From Trichobilharzia szidati (Eukaryota; Platyhelminthes; Trematoda; Strigeidida; Schistosomatidae), in NCBI GenBank assembly GCA_944472155.2, contig OX235277.1, positions 41,618,758 through 41,682,757 on the forward strand: DNA of 64,000 nt, given 5' to 3'. The position numbers and the translations under genes were made by a program. This document shows, in pieces, positions 30,741 to 40,924 of the stretch. How positions within the stretch are numbered: the stretch's first letter is position 1; each line of letters begins with the position of its first letter. A model generated the notes under the pieces. It had not been told where the DNA came from and searched no databases. It was given only the letters and a program-made list of their open reading frames with translations.

Positions 30741-32415
30741 ATCATCATCATCAGTCCCTTGACTTTCGTCGTGGGGGTGCTATGACAGTTCGCGCTATCA
30801 GTCTTCGCCATTCTTCTCGGTTTAATGCTATTTTCTGTAGCGTATCCAAGGGCATTTCAGTCCACTCTTTTATGTTGTCAAACCAGCTCTTATTCGGTCG
30901 ACCTCTCTTTCGTGCTCCTCCTACTGTGCCTTGTAGAATCGTTTTGGACAATGTGTCATGTCTTACCGTGTGGCCGAACCATTGTAGTTTCCGTTTCTTC
31001 ACGATTGAAAGGAGTGGTTCCTGTTTTCCTGCCAGTCTATGGACCTGGTGTAAGACATATTCATTAGTTTTCCTTTCAAGGTAACTTATTCCTAGGATCC
31101 TTCTATAGCTTTTGTTTTCGAAGGCTTGTATTCTTCTTTCTGTCTCTGCATTCAGGGTCCAGCTCTCACATCCATATAGGAATACAGAGAGGACCAGTGA
31201 CGAGTAGAGCTTCATTTTTGCTGAGACGCTGATGTTGCTCTTCCATATTTTCCCTAACTTGGACATGGTGGCAGAGGCTAGGTTTAGTCGAATTTTTATT
31301 TCCTTAGTGGACCTTCCATCTTTCGTTAGGGTAGACCCAAGGTATTTGAAAGTTTCAACCTCTTCTAATACATGTCCATCAAGTCTGATACATCTATCTG
31401 AGTTGTTTCCTCCGTTAATGAGTATTTTGCTTTTTTTTGTGCTGATTTCCATGCCCACAGATTTGGTTGCAACATCAAGTCTTGAGGTGAGGTCCTGAAC
31501 TTGATCAATGTTTTCCCCAATGAGGGCTATATCATCAGCAAATCTGAGGTTGGAAATTGGTCTTCCGTTTATGCTAAGTGTCGGTGTAAAGTCATGTAGG
31601 GTTTGTGTCATAATATGTTCGAGGAATAAATTAAAGGGGACTGGTGAGAGAATGCACCCTTGGCGTACTCCTATAGTTGTTCTGAAGAACTCGCCAGTTT
31701 GATTATTTAGAGATACTGCACTACTAGATTTGTTATATAAAGACTTAATAACCTCAATTATGTTTTTATCTATATTGTAGTTATTCATGACTTGCCATAA
31801 GCCTTCGTGCCACACACGGTCAAAGGCCTTCTTAAAATCGATAAAGTTGTGTACTAGCATTTTTTGGTGTTGTAGACATTTTTCGTTTAGTACCCTTATG
31901 TTAAAAATTTGTTCAGCAGTGCTTCTGCCCGGCCTGAATCCGGCCTGTTCTTCTGAGAGTATTTCCTCTACTTTCTTTTTGAGTCTGTTCAATATTACTT
32001 TCAGCATGACTTTACTTGGGTGGCTGATTAAACTTATTGTTCTGTAGTTCTCGCACTGCTTTGCGTCCCCTTTCTTAAATATTGGAATGATTAGTGACTG
32101 AGTCCATTCTTTAGGCCATTCTTTTTCTTGCCAGATTTTTTGACAGGCTGCTTTCAGCCATTTAACTGTTTGTGGTCCACCATGTTTAATTAGTTCTGCC
32201 GGTATGTTGTCAATTCCTTGTGATTTATCTCCCTTAAGTGATTTTATTGCTTCCTCTACTTCTGACTCTAGTATGGGTGAATCACCGATCTCCCTATTGT
32301 CCCAGCATGAATTGTTTATTAGGCTATAATTAGGGCTTATTTTATGATTGTAGAGTCCCTTACAGTATTCTGTCCACCTTCTAAGGATATCTGCTTCTTC
32401 TGTTAAGAGGGTGCC
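30741..32415 (-). mobile_element. 5'-truncated non-LTR retrotransposon, youngest-looking insertion
   Basis: Bounded by perfect 12-bp duplications ACATAGTCTGTC (30729-30740 and 32416-32427). The 3' end (left) is a TGA repeat, the 5' end (right) is truncated inside the coding region. It contains one open frame. It is clearly distinct from the SR2-like and Perere-like families (different palm and C terminus). Confidence 0.85.
30751..32415 (-). CDS. Reverse transcriptase of a non-LTR retrotransposon (RTE-like), 5'-truncated, uninterrupted
   Basis: 554 sense codons without a stop, in frame from the truncated 5' edge. The first Met (32007) is internal, and the real protein starts before the truncation. 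Domains: finger region with SLKGDKSQGIDNIPAELIKH, IFKKGDAKQCENYRTISLIS and EEQAGFRPGRSTAEQI. Motif A: FIDFKKAFDRVW. Motif B: TIGVRQGCILSPVPFNLFL (Val-Pro replaces the usual Leu). Motif C: LRFADDIALI with both catalytic Asp. Then TFKYLGSTLTKDGR, the thumb (VLSVFLYGCESW), and a C-terminal KRGRPNKSWFDNIKEW. The stop is the first TGA of the 3' TGA repeat. The N-terminal endonuclease is lost. The RTE assignment is from the C-terminal and palm pattern and could be wrong in clade. Confidence 0.85.
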   Translation of the reverse strand, partial: GTLLTEEADILRRWTEYCKGLYNHKISPNYSLINNSCWDNREIGDSPILESEVEEAIKSLKGDKSQGIDNIPAELIKHGGPQTVKWLKAACQKIWQEKEWPKEWTQSLIIPIFKKGDAKQCENYRTISLISHPSKVMLKVILNRLKKKVEEILSEEQAGFRPGRSTAEQIFNIRVLNEKCLQHQKMLVHNFIDFKKAFDRVWHEGLWQVMNNYNIDKNIIEVIKSLYNKSSSAVSLNNQTGEFFRTTIGVRQGCILSPVPFNLFLEHIMTQTLHDFTPTLSINGRPISNLRFADDIALIGENIDQVQDLTSRLDVATKSVGMEISTKKSKILINGGNNSDRCIRLDGHVLEEVETFKYLGSTLTKDGRSTKEIKIRLNLASATMSKLGKIWKSNISVSAKMKLYSSLVLSVFLYGCESWTLNAETERRIQAFENKSYRRILGISYLERKTNEYVLHQVHRLAGKQEPLLSIVKKRKLQWFGHTVRHDTLSKTILQGTVGGARKRGRPNKSWFDNIKEWTEMPLDTLQKIALNREEWRRLIARTVIAPPRRKSRD

Positions 32416-32699
32416 ACATAGTCTGTCCCACCAGGAAATTGTCTAAACGTGCCCAAGGACACTGAAAAAAGGAGAATGTAGAACTGTCAGCAGCTCAACT
32501 CTGGAGCACATTGTTATTCCTGGACACACAGCATCAGCAGAGACATCTTTCAGAGTCACATACAGTGTACTAACAAGTCGTTCAAAAGGAAATCACCTAC
32601 ATATTTTCCATATAGTTGAATCCTTAACAGTCCTTAGGAAGAAACCTGAACTTTGTGTACAGAAATGTTTTATCCAGACTCTTTTAATACCATGGCCTT

Positions 32700-33380
32700 A
32701 GTACTATTTTTGTCGTGAAGAAGATAAAGGACAATTCAGCGAAGAAAATTTTTTTATCGAAGAAATCATCTTCACAGGCTCCACAGTCGTATTCATATTT
32801 ACCAAAAATGGATAGTAGTCTATTATTGAGTAATAGTGACATAATTGATATAATTACTCAGAAGTGGATTTAGAAGTAGAGAATAAAAGTTGCAGATTAC
32901 GTAGTACTCAACGGCACAAAGGAAAAAGGGTGGGTGCGTACTCATGAAGAGTCCCAAACGGGGGTGAAACAACTGTCCCCTACTCCCAAGTCTTCCACTG
33001 GTTCTCTAACTGATGTCAGCTCATGATGAAATCCTGTACCCTACAAACCAATACCTGAAAAGGGTTAGCAATTTGATAAGGTTAAAATTGCTATTGAGTG
33101 AGAATTAAAGTAGTGGAGTGTCAATTTAACAAATGTGAGGAGGGTGAGAAAATGTACAAAAAGAACATATTAGGGTGATAATAGTGAGTTAATTATTAAA
33201 GTAAAAGCAAACTAAAAGTAAAATTAAAAATAAAAATTTCCAAGGAACGACTAATGAAGAGGTTATGACCATGGAAGAATAAGAGACTGGACAAACTTTT
33301 CTGTATTCAGAGTTCGGGGTTGCATTGACGAATTGCCAACGCCTCCGCCATAAACAAAAGGCAAAACCTGAGTCTCTGTC
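32700..33380 (-). mobile_element. Penelope-like element 3' end, minus strand, split by SINE1
   Basis: Reverse complement of the end of the PLE at 42445-43780: C-terminal FVQSLI.PWS region at 33268-33310, then the 3' untranslated part (33060-33265 and 32700-32928). A SINE1 piece separates the two blocks. It lies tail to tail with the PLE ending at 32700. Confidence 0.7.
32929..33052 (+). mobile_element. SINE1, 5'-truncated insertion
   Basis: Starts at GGTGGGTGCGTAC and ends in GATGAAATCCTGTACCC. Flanked by AAAAAGGG and AAAAGGG (probable short TSD). The hammerhead is decayed (CATGAAGA core, GGGGTGAAAC). Confidence 0.65.
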
Positions 33381-33439
33381 ATATGTTCCTTTTGTACATT
33401 TTCTCACTCTCTTCAGACTTGTCAAATGGACAATCAACT

Positions 33440-33742
33440 ACTTTGATTGGACACTAGTAACCATTGTGATGTGTCTGTAGACTGAATTCTATCAGTCAGA
33501 TTTGCAATATGGCCACCATTCTAGGTAGCTCGCCATCACTATGAACATTGATTTGATGAAATTAGATAGTTGGTGGCAATCGGTAGGAAGTCTTGGCTGC
33601 ACCTAGGTTTCGTGCTAGTTGGCACTCACCAGTCGACAAGGTGTATCTATAACCTTGAACGAATTCATCTCCCTTCTGAGATTCGAATCCGCGTCACCAA
33701 GTGAGCACTGTGGCTAGAGACGGTTCCACTGAGCTATTTGTA
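33440..33742 (-). mobile_element. SINE3 copy
   Basis: The minus strand has the tRNA-like head TAGCTCAGTGGAACCGTCTC and B box GGATTCGAATCTC, then the body with CTGGTGAGTGCC, GCACGAAACCTAGGTG, and the far end with AGAATTCAGTCTACAG. Stem II (GTGC/GCAC) is intact, but core CTGGTGA has a mutated A6. Confidence 0.75.
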
Positions 33743-33784
33743 AATTTTACGGAGACCTGTTAGGGGAGATTTTGTTCTAGAACG

Positions 33785-34210
33785 TTTTACGTAAAGAAAC
33801 TACAGTCAGCGACTGACTGGGACTAAAACGAAAGACAAGCTAGACAGTATTGCCATATCTGTATGTATTTGTCAGTTCAACTGCTGTAACGGAGACAGAT
33901 ATGCAAAGTGTACTACTACACAGCTTAGACAATGTGTTACTGAATATCTCCCCTCGTGGTTTGGCAAAGGACAGACAAAAACCATGTGCCAATGGGCTGA
34001 ACTTAGTTGATAAGGGTCATTTAGTGGAGAAAATGAAAGCATTCTAGGTGATTCATCGCATCCCACAGATGCTTTACAATGGACTTCGTATTGGCCTACT
34101 GCATATAGGTGAGGCGATAGCCAATCGAACCATTAATGCAAACTATGCATTCAGAAGAAGTCCGTACAGACATTATCCCTCCTTTGGCCTATTAAGACCT
34201 AACCAGCTGA
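33785..34210 (+). mobile_element. Penelope-like element, degenerate GIY-YIG and C terminus
   Basis: Codes CICQFNCCNGDRYAKC, TTTQLRQCVTEYLPSWFGKG and, after frame changes, FRIGLLHIGEAIA and RPN-containing tail sequence. The Tyr-Ile-Gly core is lost (RYAKC). Confidence 0.65.
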
Positions 34211-34700
34211 TGACGTTACAACCACCTCTTAGTTATACTTTTTAACCCCTCTCTTATCATGCCTTAATCTCATCACATCTTCATTAAAACACAGTTTGTT
34301 TACTTTCTTTACAATCCAAGATTACATAATTGGACCATTTGTTTTTCTTGACCTTTATCGACTGCTATGTCTACCTGAATATTTGTTTGTTTAATTACGC
34401 TGTTTTTAAGAAATTTTTTTTATTATTCTTGTTAGCACAGACTGCTCCACTTTTCCATCTTTGTTATTTATAGAATCATTACTATTAGCAGTATGATTGT
34501 TATTATAACTGACTGTACAATTTACACACACACACACACAGGCAGAGTCTTATCGTCCTATCGACCAATCACCGTGATCGATTTATATTTATCTTTAATA
34601 TTTATTAGTAAACTTATGTATATTAGAATCAATTTTCAACCATTCGTTTTATTGGGATATTTTTGTTTGATTGGTTGGACGATACCATGATGATATGACA
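34211..34700. other. Unassigned T-rich spacer
   Basis: CA repeat at 34525-34541. Possibly the 3' UTR of the preceding PLE at its start. Confidence 0.35.
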
Positions 34701-34703
34701 TGG

Positions 34704-35095
34704 AAGTATTGGACAGCTGTTTCGTCCCAGTTTGGAACTCATCATTAGTGCGCAACCACCGACAGGATTCGAACACAGGATCTTCTAGCGACTCGCTCTA
34801 TTCAGGCAGTTAGTTACCTGGATTTCTAGTGGGAACCTGTGACCAGTACGGTACAGCAGGTTGAAGGTGAGGCAGTAACTCATCGAAGAAAACATTGAGA
34901 AGTGGTCGCGCTATGTAAGGAATTGGCAGAAGTTAGAATTCATGGAGTGACCATTGGATCGGGTCCCAGTGTCTGCTGAATGGTCTACGAGCTCGCTAGC
35001 CTTGTAAGCAGAAGGTTCTGAGTTCGAACCCTGGCGGTGGGTGCACACTTCTGAAGAGTTCCAAACTAGGCTGACGAAGCAACCTACAGGAGAAA
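34704..35095. mobile_element. SINE1 pair, minus (34704-34810) and plus (34815-35095)
   Basis: The minus piece has core ATGATGA with intact stems and GAAACAGCTGTCCAATAC, i.e. only C3 is wrong. The plus copy has the 5' extension, AGAATTCATGG, a tRNA-like head with a CTAG insertion, B box GAGTTCGAACCC, and a hammerhead with CTGAAGA but a broken stem II/GAAA side (GGCTGACGAAG). Confidence 0.7.
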
Positions 35096-35104
35096 GTGAA
35101 CTGG

Positions 35105-35399
35105 TAAGTGTTTGGCTGATGCGGCTCAATACGTCAACTTCTTTTCCATATAGTGTTCGAATAGTTCCTTGCGGAGAAACGTTATTCAGAGAATAGCAGT
35201 GAAGTATATGTTACGGAGAGATTTTATCTACCAGAATGATATTCTCAGTTGAGTAGACAAATTGTGTCCAGGAAATCACATTTCGGCGGCTTCTTTCTCA
35301 TTGGTTCAAGAATCTCCACTAAATACTTCGTTATTGGTTGAAAAGCATAATTCACCAAATCTAATATTGGAAGGAGTGGATATCTTGTTTGCATTTTAT
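35105..35399. other. Unassigned spacer
   Basis: No identity recognised. Confidence 0.3.
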
Positions 35400-35645
35400 T
35401 GTTTTTTATTTTATTCCTTTACGTTCCTTGTGGAGCATAGAGAGGGCTTCAAGTTAGAGGCTTGAAGTTTCGGTAGCAGTGGTGTTTATTTTTACTGGAT
35501 GAGGTTGCTAGCCTCATACCCATCCTCCTCTCTTCACCAGTCTTATTACCCACTTAATCAGATGAAAGACTGCGTCGGACGGGGGTCGAACCCCGAAGCA
35601 TGTAAGTGTTTGGAGAGCATTCTACCGCTGTGCAACCGACACATC
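35400..35645 (-). mobile_element. SINE2 copy
   Basis: The minus strand has the head GGTTGCACAGCGGTAGAATG, B box GGGTTCGACCCC, body, CTTCAAGCCTCTAACTTGAA hairpin, then CACAAGGAACGTAAAGGAAT and an A-rich tail. Flanks TCTTGTTTGC and TCTTGTGTGC suggest a TSD. Confidence 0.75.
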
Positions 35646-35984
35646 TCTTGTGTGCTTAATTTGTACACGTTAGGCATTTTAAGCGAAAACTGAAAAACAC
35701 GAATTTCTACATACGCAGTTAATAGCAATCTGCCTGGTGAATGAAATTTAACTCTCCAACTTGAACAGTCTATGGTGCACTACCGAAAATTCTGAAGTTT
35801 GCTTGGGACAACAAATCAGTGTTACATGATTTTCAATATCTGTACCACTTTTATGGAAACGGTAGACTTTGAATGCGAAGTACTCATTAGACGAAACAAC
35901 GACTGTCGGCATTCCTTCATCTTTTATAAAAAAAGAGCTTCTTCTGAAATGCACAATGAATGTTCACTTTTTATTTAATAAGGA
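35646..35984. other. Unassigned spacer
   Basis: The minus-strand 68-codon frame is not recognised. Confidence 0.3.
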
Positions 35985-38250
35985 ACTATACAGACAAAAA
36001 TCGGTGGTGTAGCGATGAGGTCACCACTAGGACCTGTTCTAGCCGACATTTTCCTTGCGAAACTAGAGAATGGGCATTTCAAGGATGCAATTGGTGAAGT
36101 AGAATTCTACTGTCACTACATGGATGTGAAACATTTTTGACAAGGATGTTAATGATGTTCATCCTGCAATAAATTTTACCATGGAGAAAGAAATAGACTC
36201 GAGTATTTCTTCATTTCTATACGTCCTTATGACTAGAAAAGAGGACGGTACACTGAGAACAATAAGAAGTGTATATAGAAAACCTACATCAACTGACTGT
36301 TAGTATACTCAGTTTTTTAGCTTCGTGCCTTTGAAATACAAACGCAATCTAATGAAGTGCTTTGTCGACCACAGAGCAAGAGCAATCTGCTCTGATGAAG
36401 GTCTTAATGATGAGGTTAATGTTACCAGACAGCGGCTGAATGAGAAGGGTTATCCAGAAAAATTCATTGATAAGAATATTAATCAAAAGTCAAGGCTGTA
36501 CGAGGTGCCAACAGTTCTGAAAAAGGAAGGTCTTGATCTTACAACTTCAGTTCCTCGGGGATAATATCAGTGAGATATTAACACAACGCCTAAGGAATAC
36601 GGCGGTAAAAAGAGGGCATTCAGTGCTGGTGAATTTTTCTGTGTCTTCAAAACCATCCCTATTTTGATTTCGGGAGTAAAAGATAAACTGCCTAATTTTG
36701 CCTCTTCTATGTGCATCTACCAGTCCGACTGCTTCTGTGGAGTGAGTTAGTTAGTTGCATAGGCCGTACAATTAGGCGTGTTTCTCATCGGATTTCCGAA
36801 CATCATCCTGAAAAGTGGTTAAGTAAAGGACAAATAAAATCCATTCATAGCTTTATTCTATCTCATCTTGTGGATACAGAACACAAGATTGATGTCAACG
36901 AGGCAGCTTTCAAAGTTATTTACAGCATACCAACTAATCTTAACTTCACCTTAAGAGTTCGTTTACTAAATATTGCTGAAGCCTAACTTATGTATCCAAA
37001 TGAAGCTAGTTCAGACAATGTCCTTAACTTCGCCATCAAGGTTCTAATGATCCTTAATTTGTTGTAGAAATTTCCTTAATTTTAGTTGATATTCTATTTT
37101 TTGTTATGATTATAATTTAACCGTCTTTAATGAGCTGTAATTGCATTGATCTTACTTAACAAATCGATATTAAAACAATTAGTCCCTTTGATAAATTTGA
37201 ATAAGGTATTAAGAAGACAAATTTCGCAAGATGATATCATTTCGTAGTTTTTTTACAACCAGTTTACAACTAACATGGTTAACAATAATTAAATAAAGTT
37301 CATGACAATCACTCAGTTAAATAAAAAACAAAAGTACATACTGATGACCAATCGTATTTAGATAGATCATGTTGTCCACGGTAGGCGGAGATTGAAGTTC
37401 TATTCAGATTACTGGCATTGGGATTTACTATATGATTTAGTAGCCATTTTGGAACATGTTTTTTCCGACGATATTGGAACATTCTGTTGGTTCTACCTAT
37501 ATAGGTGTCACCTCAACTGCAGGTGAACTTGTAGATACAGTTTGAAGTAGAGTCCATAGAATTTCGTCCTCTAATAGTAGGTACAGGGATCGAAAATGTT
37601 CGGCAAGTGAGAAAAAGAGATGCGGCGTAGAATGTGCGCTAGATGGCTGATCGAAGTCTTTGAGCTGTCAACTGCATAATCTGGTCACCCTTGAATTGTA
37701 GGTTTATAAATATAGCTTTCTTTGTTACGCGAGCTGTCTTTTCGAGATGTGGTCTTTCTTTACTGTGACAAGTGATGAAGTTCTCCGGATAACCATTAGC
37801 TAATAAAACTGAATGTATATGTCGAAACTCACCCATCACTGTGTCACTCGTGCATATTTCTCGGGCCCTTGAGTACAAACATTTAACTGAGTAATTGTCA
37901 TGATCTTTATTCTGTTATTGTCACCATGTTAGTTGTAAAGCGGTTGTGAAGAAACTACGAAATGATATCATCTCGCGAAATTTGTCTTCTTAATGCCTTA
38001 TTCAAATCGATATTATTTAAAAAACGCTAATATTGTTAATAACGACCATTCTAGGATACTCTATGTATATAAACATATTCTATGTATATAAACATATATA
38101 TGTATATATATAATTGTAGAGCCAGAAGAGGAATTTATCGAGAAGGATATTCTTTTCTGAATTATTGTTTTTTTTATAGATATCTGAATGAATATTTTCG
38201 CTATATTGATTTAGAATTCTCCAAGAGACTGTATCGTAATCCTTGCATAT
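35985..38250 (+). mobile_element. Penelope-like element family A, RT motif B to 3' end, with nested PLE
   Basis: Starts with the RT block GVAMRSPLGPVLADIFLAKL (about 36007-36070). The active-site region is degenerate (CHYMDV in place of Y-V/I-D-D). Next: LRTIRSVYRKPTS, FVPLKYKRNLMKCF, GYPEKFIDKNINQ, the connection block and a GIY-YIG remnant (CIYQSDCFCGVS). The 3' UTR is interrupted at 37173-38003, and the PLE-A tail resumes to about 38250 with GTAGAGCCAGAAGAGGAATT. Confidence 0.8.
37173..38003 (-). mobile_element. Nested Penelope-like element with inverted ends and 12-bp target-site duplication
   Basis: AAATCGATATTA flanks it (37161-37172 and 38004-38015). The outer about 130 bp are inverted copies of each other (37187-37320 and 37886-38000). 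The middle codes, on the minus strand, MYSRAREICTSDTVMGEFRH and NGYPENFITCHSKERPHLEK, INLQFKGDQIMQL, and a GIY-YIG with TYIGRTNRMFQYRRKK preceded by a stop. RT palm absent. 831 bp in all. Confidence 0.8.
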
Positions 38251-38734
38251 CCTTCTTTTATTACGTATTCTTTCATAAAACTTCTGATATCGAAGGAAAT
38301 ACATCGAAAGAACATCGAAATAAGGCTCGTTCTTTGAATGTTAATCTGAACGCATAACAAAAAATTGTTAATACACAAATTCCCCTGTTAGTGAATTTGA
38401 ACAAAGCAATAGCAATAACACATGTGGTACAGGATAAAATGGATGAATCAATTCATTGTTTATTTATTTCGTTAGTAGGTATCTCATCAGCTGCTTACAA
38501 CTTAGGCAATAAAATTTAACATTTGTATTACAGTCTTAGCATACTTTCGTATTCTGGAGATAAAATGTAGGAAAATAAATTTAGAAAGAAGATCATGGCG
38601 TATGGATGAATGGAAATGTTAATTATATGTGTAATGTGATCGAAATTTCCGGAATAAAACAACCAAAAACTGGAGAATAAGGGCAGCAGCAAAATGCTGA
38701 GGTACATAAATTATCAGATTATATAAGTCTTAAG
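38251..38734. other. Unassigned spacer
   Basis: No repeat identity recognised. Confidence 0.3.
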
Positions 38735-39080
38735 AAAATTTTTAATACTACATTTATGTAGGTATTCAGATGAACGGTGATCAAGATTTGACCGAATAGG
38801 TCCAAAATATAATTGGGCGCCGAGTGAGGAGTAGACGTTTGTAAAATCTCAGCAAAGTTGAAATGAGTAATTCCAAAGCTTCCTACGTTTGGCAAACTTG
38901 TGCCCCAAACTTCTTCAGGGAAATTAATCGAAATTAACATAACAGAGGTTAACAAATAGAAAGGACATCTCTTGTATATGTTCAAACCAAGTTCACTTTT
39001 AACAGTTTGAAAAAAATTTGGGCACCGGGTATATAATAAAGGTTTTTGTATTTCCCAATGAATGAAAAACAAAACGATAT
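38735..39080 (-). repeat. PLE-C-type terminal repeat, minus strand
   Basis: Shares with 39253-39580 the blocks GGCGCCGAGTGAG, CTCAGC.A..TTGAAATGAG and CTTCTTCAGGGAAATTAATC. Carries the hammerhead-like hairpin GTTTGG/CCAAAC (38887-38892 with 38905-38910). Confidence 0.55.
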
Positions 39081-39252
39081 TGTTTCCAATCACATGAGTA
39101 ATGAACAGTCATCAAAAGATAATAAACATACCAAATTGTATGAGCTGTGATCAAAATTTGACCTCAGGCAAATATAATTTCATATTTAGTTATCTGTGAC
39201 CATGAACTTTTAGTCGAATGTAATCACTAAAATTCTGGTGAAAAGTACACTC

Positions 39253-39484
39253 TGTAAAAAAATTATATTTGTAATATCTCAGCGATATTGAAATGAGTAA
39301 TTCCAACGTTTCGTTCGGCAATCTGGTCCGAACTTCTTCAGGGAAATTAATCAAAATTAACATAACAGAGGTTTTATATATAAAAGGCACATCTTTTGTT
39401 TTTAAAAAACCAGATTGCCGAACGAAACGTTGGAATTACTCATTTCAATATCGCTGAGATATTACAAATATAATTTTTTTTACA
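39253..39484. repeat. PLE-C terminal repeat as a perfect hairpin
   Basis: Arms 39253-39327 and 39409-39484 are inverted copies over 75 bp with one length difference in an A/T run. The 81-bp loop holds AACTTCTTCAGGGAAATTAA. The right side continues into the PLE-C block with CTCACTCGGCGCCCAAATAT. Confidence 0.75.
39300..39348 (-). ncRNA. Hammerhead-like motif in PLE-C terminal repeat
   Basis: Minus strand: TTCC, core CTGAAGA (39341-39335) plus one extra A, stem II GTTCGG (39333-39328) with CCGAAC (39318-39313), GAAA (39312-39309), CG, then T-T and GGAA. Stem I TTCC/GGAA closes the junction. The extra base after A9 departs from the strict consensus. PLE terminal repeats are known to carry minimal hammerheads. 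Confidence 0.5.
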
Positions 39485-39554
39485 AATGTCTACTTCTCAC
39501 TCGGCGCCCAAATATTTTAGAACTATTCTGTCAAATCTTGACGACGGTTCATTT

Positions 39555-39969
39555 AAAAGTACACTCTGTTTAAAGTGTTTGACAAAAGTAGACCAATATT
39601 TGTAATTTTCTATAGTTTGGTTTGTAAGGGTTAGTTATGTTTTTACGAGTTGATCATGGACTGATATCAGTTAGAGAACCATTGAAAACCAGCACTGGAG
39701 TACTGGACAACTGTTTCATCCTAGTTTCCTGGAGTTCTAGTGAGAAGTCGTGACCACTGAGGTCCATCCATATGTCACATGTGAGGATGGATTTCCCACC
39801 GACGACACTGGTTAGGTCCAGTACTCCAATGTTGGTTTTCAATAGTTCTCTAACTGATATCAATCCGTGATCAACTCGTAAAAACATAACTAACCCTTAC
39901 AAACCAAACTATAGAAAATTACAAATATTGGTCTACTTTTGTCAAACACTTTAAACAGAGTGTACTTTT
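39555..39969. repeat. 154-bp-arm inverted repeat containing SINE1 tails
   Basis: 39555-39708 and 39816-39969 are inverted copies with very few differences. Each arm contains the 3' tail of SINE1 (CAGTTAGAGAACCATTGAAA) and flanking non-SINE sequence. The loop has remnants of the SINE1 head extension (AGAAGTCGTGACCACTGAGG). Confidence 0.75.
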
Positions 39970-40304
39970 CACCAGAATTTTAGTGATTACGTTCGACTAA
40001 AAGTTCATGGTAGTAGATAACTGAATATGAAAATATACTTGTATATGTGGTATACAATGGTGAGTGTGTGTACGTGTGTATGGGTAAACAGTTGTAAATC
40101 ACTTGTTAGCCTCTCCATAAGAAGATATAGACAGTAGGGAATTCAGACCAAGTATGATTAATTAGTGATACATATCCATCCATGTTTTATTTATTTATTA
40201 ATCAGGATTTGCCATGCATCAGTCAGCTAACAAGATCACACCTTCACGTCTGTTCAAACTGCCAGTATCTAGAATTTTATGATTAGACATATTTTCAAAA
40301 TTAT
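39970..40304. other. Spacer with PLE-C flank
   Basis: The first 50 bp invert the stretch at 39190-39245 (AAAGTTCATGGT and neighbours). The rest is unassigned. Confidence 0.35.
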
Positions 40305-40580
40305 GGTGTTTAGGCGATGGCTGGAAACAGTTGGTGATATCGCTCAAAGTGATCGATGTCAATTGCTGGCTTTGATGTTTCCACTCCTTGTGACTTATAA
40401 TTTCCAATGAAACTATATTGTCCTTCGTTACTACTATTCCTTTTGTTTCAAATCCTTGTCTACTGTCTCTATTATGCATTTCTTCTGCTTTCTTCTCTTG
40501 CTCTGAGTGCTACATGGAGTATAGCGACTTGAACTGCTGCATATCGGTGCAGAGTTCTATGTCGAAAACAGACAGACGTG
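40305..40580 (+). mobile_element. Perere-3-like 3' end
   Basis: Codes RRWLETVGDIAQSDRCQLLA, followed by the shared 3' untranslated block ending GCAGAGTTCTATGTCGAAAA. Confidence 0.7.
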
Positions 40581-40685
40581 GTGTTTAGGATTAGAGTTTA
40601 GTTGAAATACCCTGTCAAACTTATTGATTTGTCTTCTTTTTGAAGATTGAAGATAAAATTCTTATTTAAACTTAGATATATATAT

Positions 40686-40921
40686 TTAATTCAATTTTAG
40701 ATTCTCCTGTCGATTGATTGGACCGAAGTGCTCGGTCTCCGGTTGACATGTAGGTTTCTTTCTTCAACGAAGTCTGCGCACTGCTAGTCACCATCCACCA
40801 ATTAACTTCTAATTACATGGCCAGACATCGTCGAAGTATCTGTACAAAGAGCCAACATGTCAACCTGAGACGGAGGGCTTCGGTCCAATCAATCGACAGG
40901 AAAATCTAAAATTCAATTAAA
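40686..40921. repeat. Long hairpin next to the CR1-like fragment
   Basis: Arms about 40686-40760 and 40846-40921 pair through TCCTGTCGATTGATTGGACC and its complement, with a few mismatches. No coding content. No copy seen elsewhere in the window. Confidence 0.65.
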
Positions 40922-40924
40922 CCT

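Larger units (their letters stand above)
30416..32700 (+). mobile_element. Penelope-like element (connection and GIY-YIG), split by a LINE insertion
   Basis: The left part (30416-30740) codes LNLKFKGDTVSEVLRSRL, the block before the endonuclease, and runs up to the start of the YIG motif (RAEYIV). The right part (32416-32700) continues with TRRK/KLSKRAQ-like sequence, then TSFRVTYSVLTSRSKGN and LRKKPELCVQKCFIQTLLIP. The interruption falls inside the GIY-YIG core. Confidence 0.75.

Noticed and set aside
30782..32047. Several plus-strand frames of 64-100 codons
   Set aside because: They are antisense shadows of the minus-strand reverse transcriptase frame.
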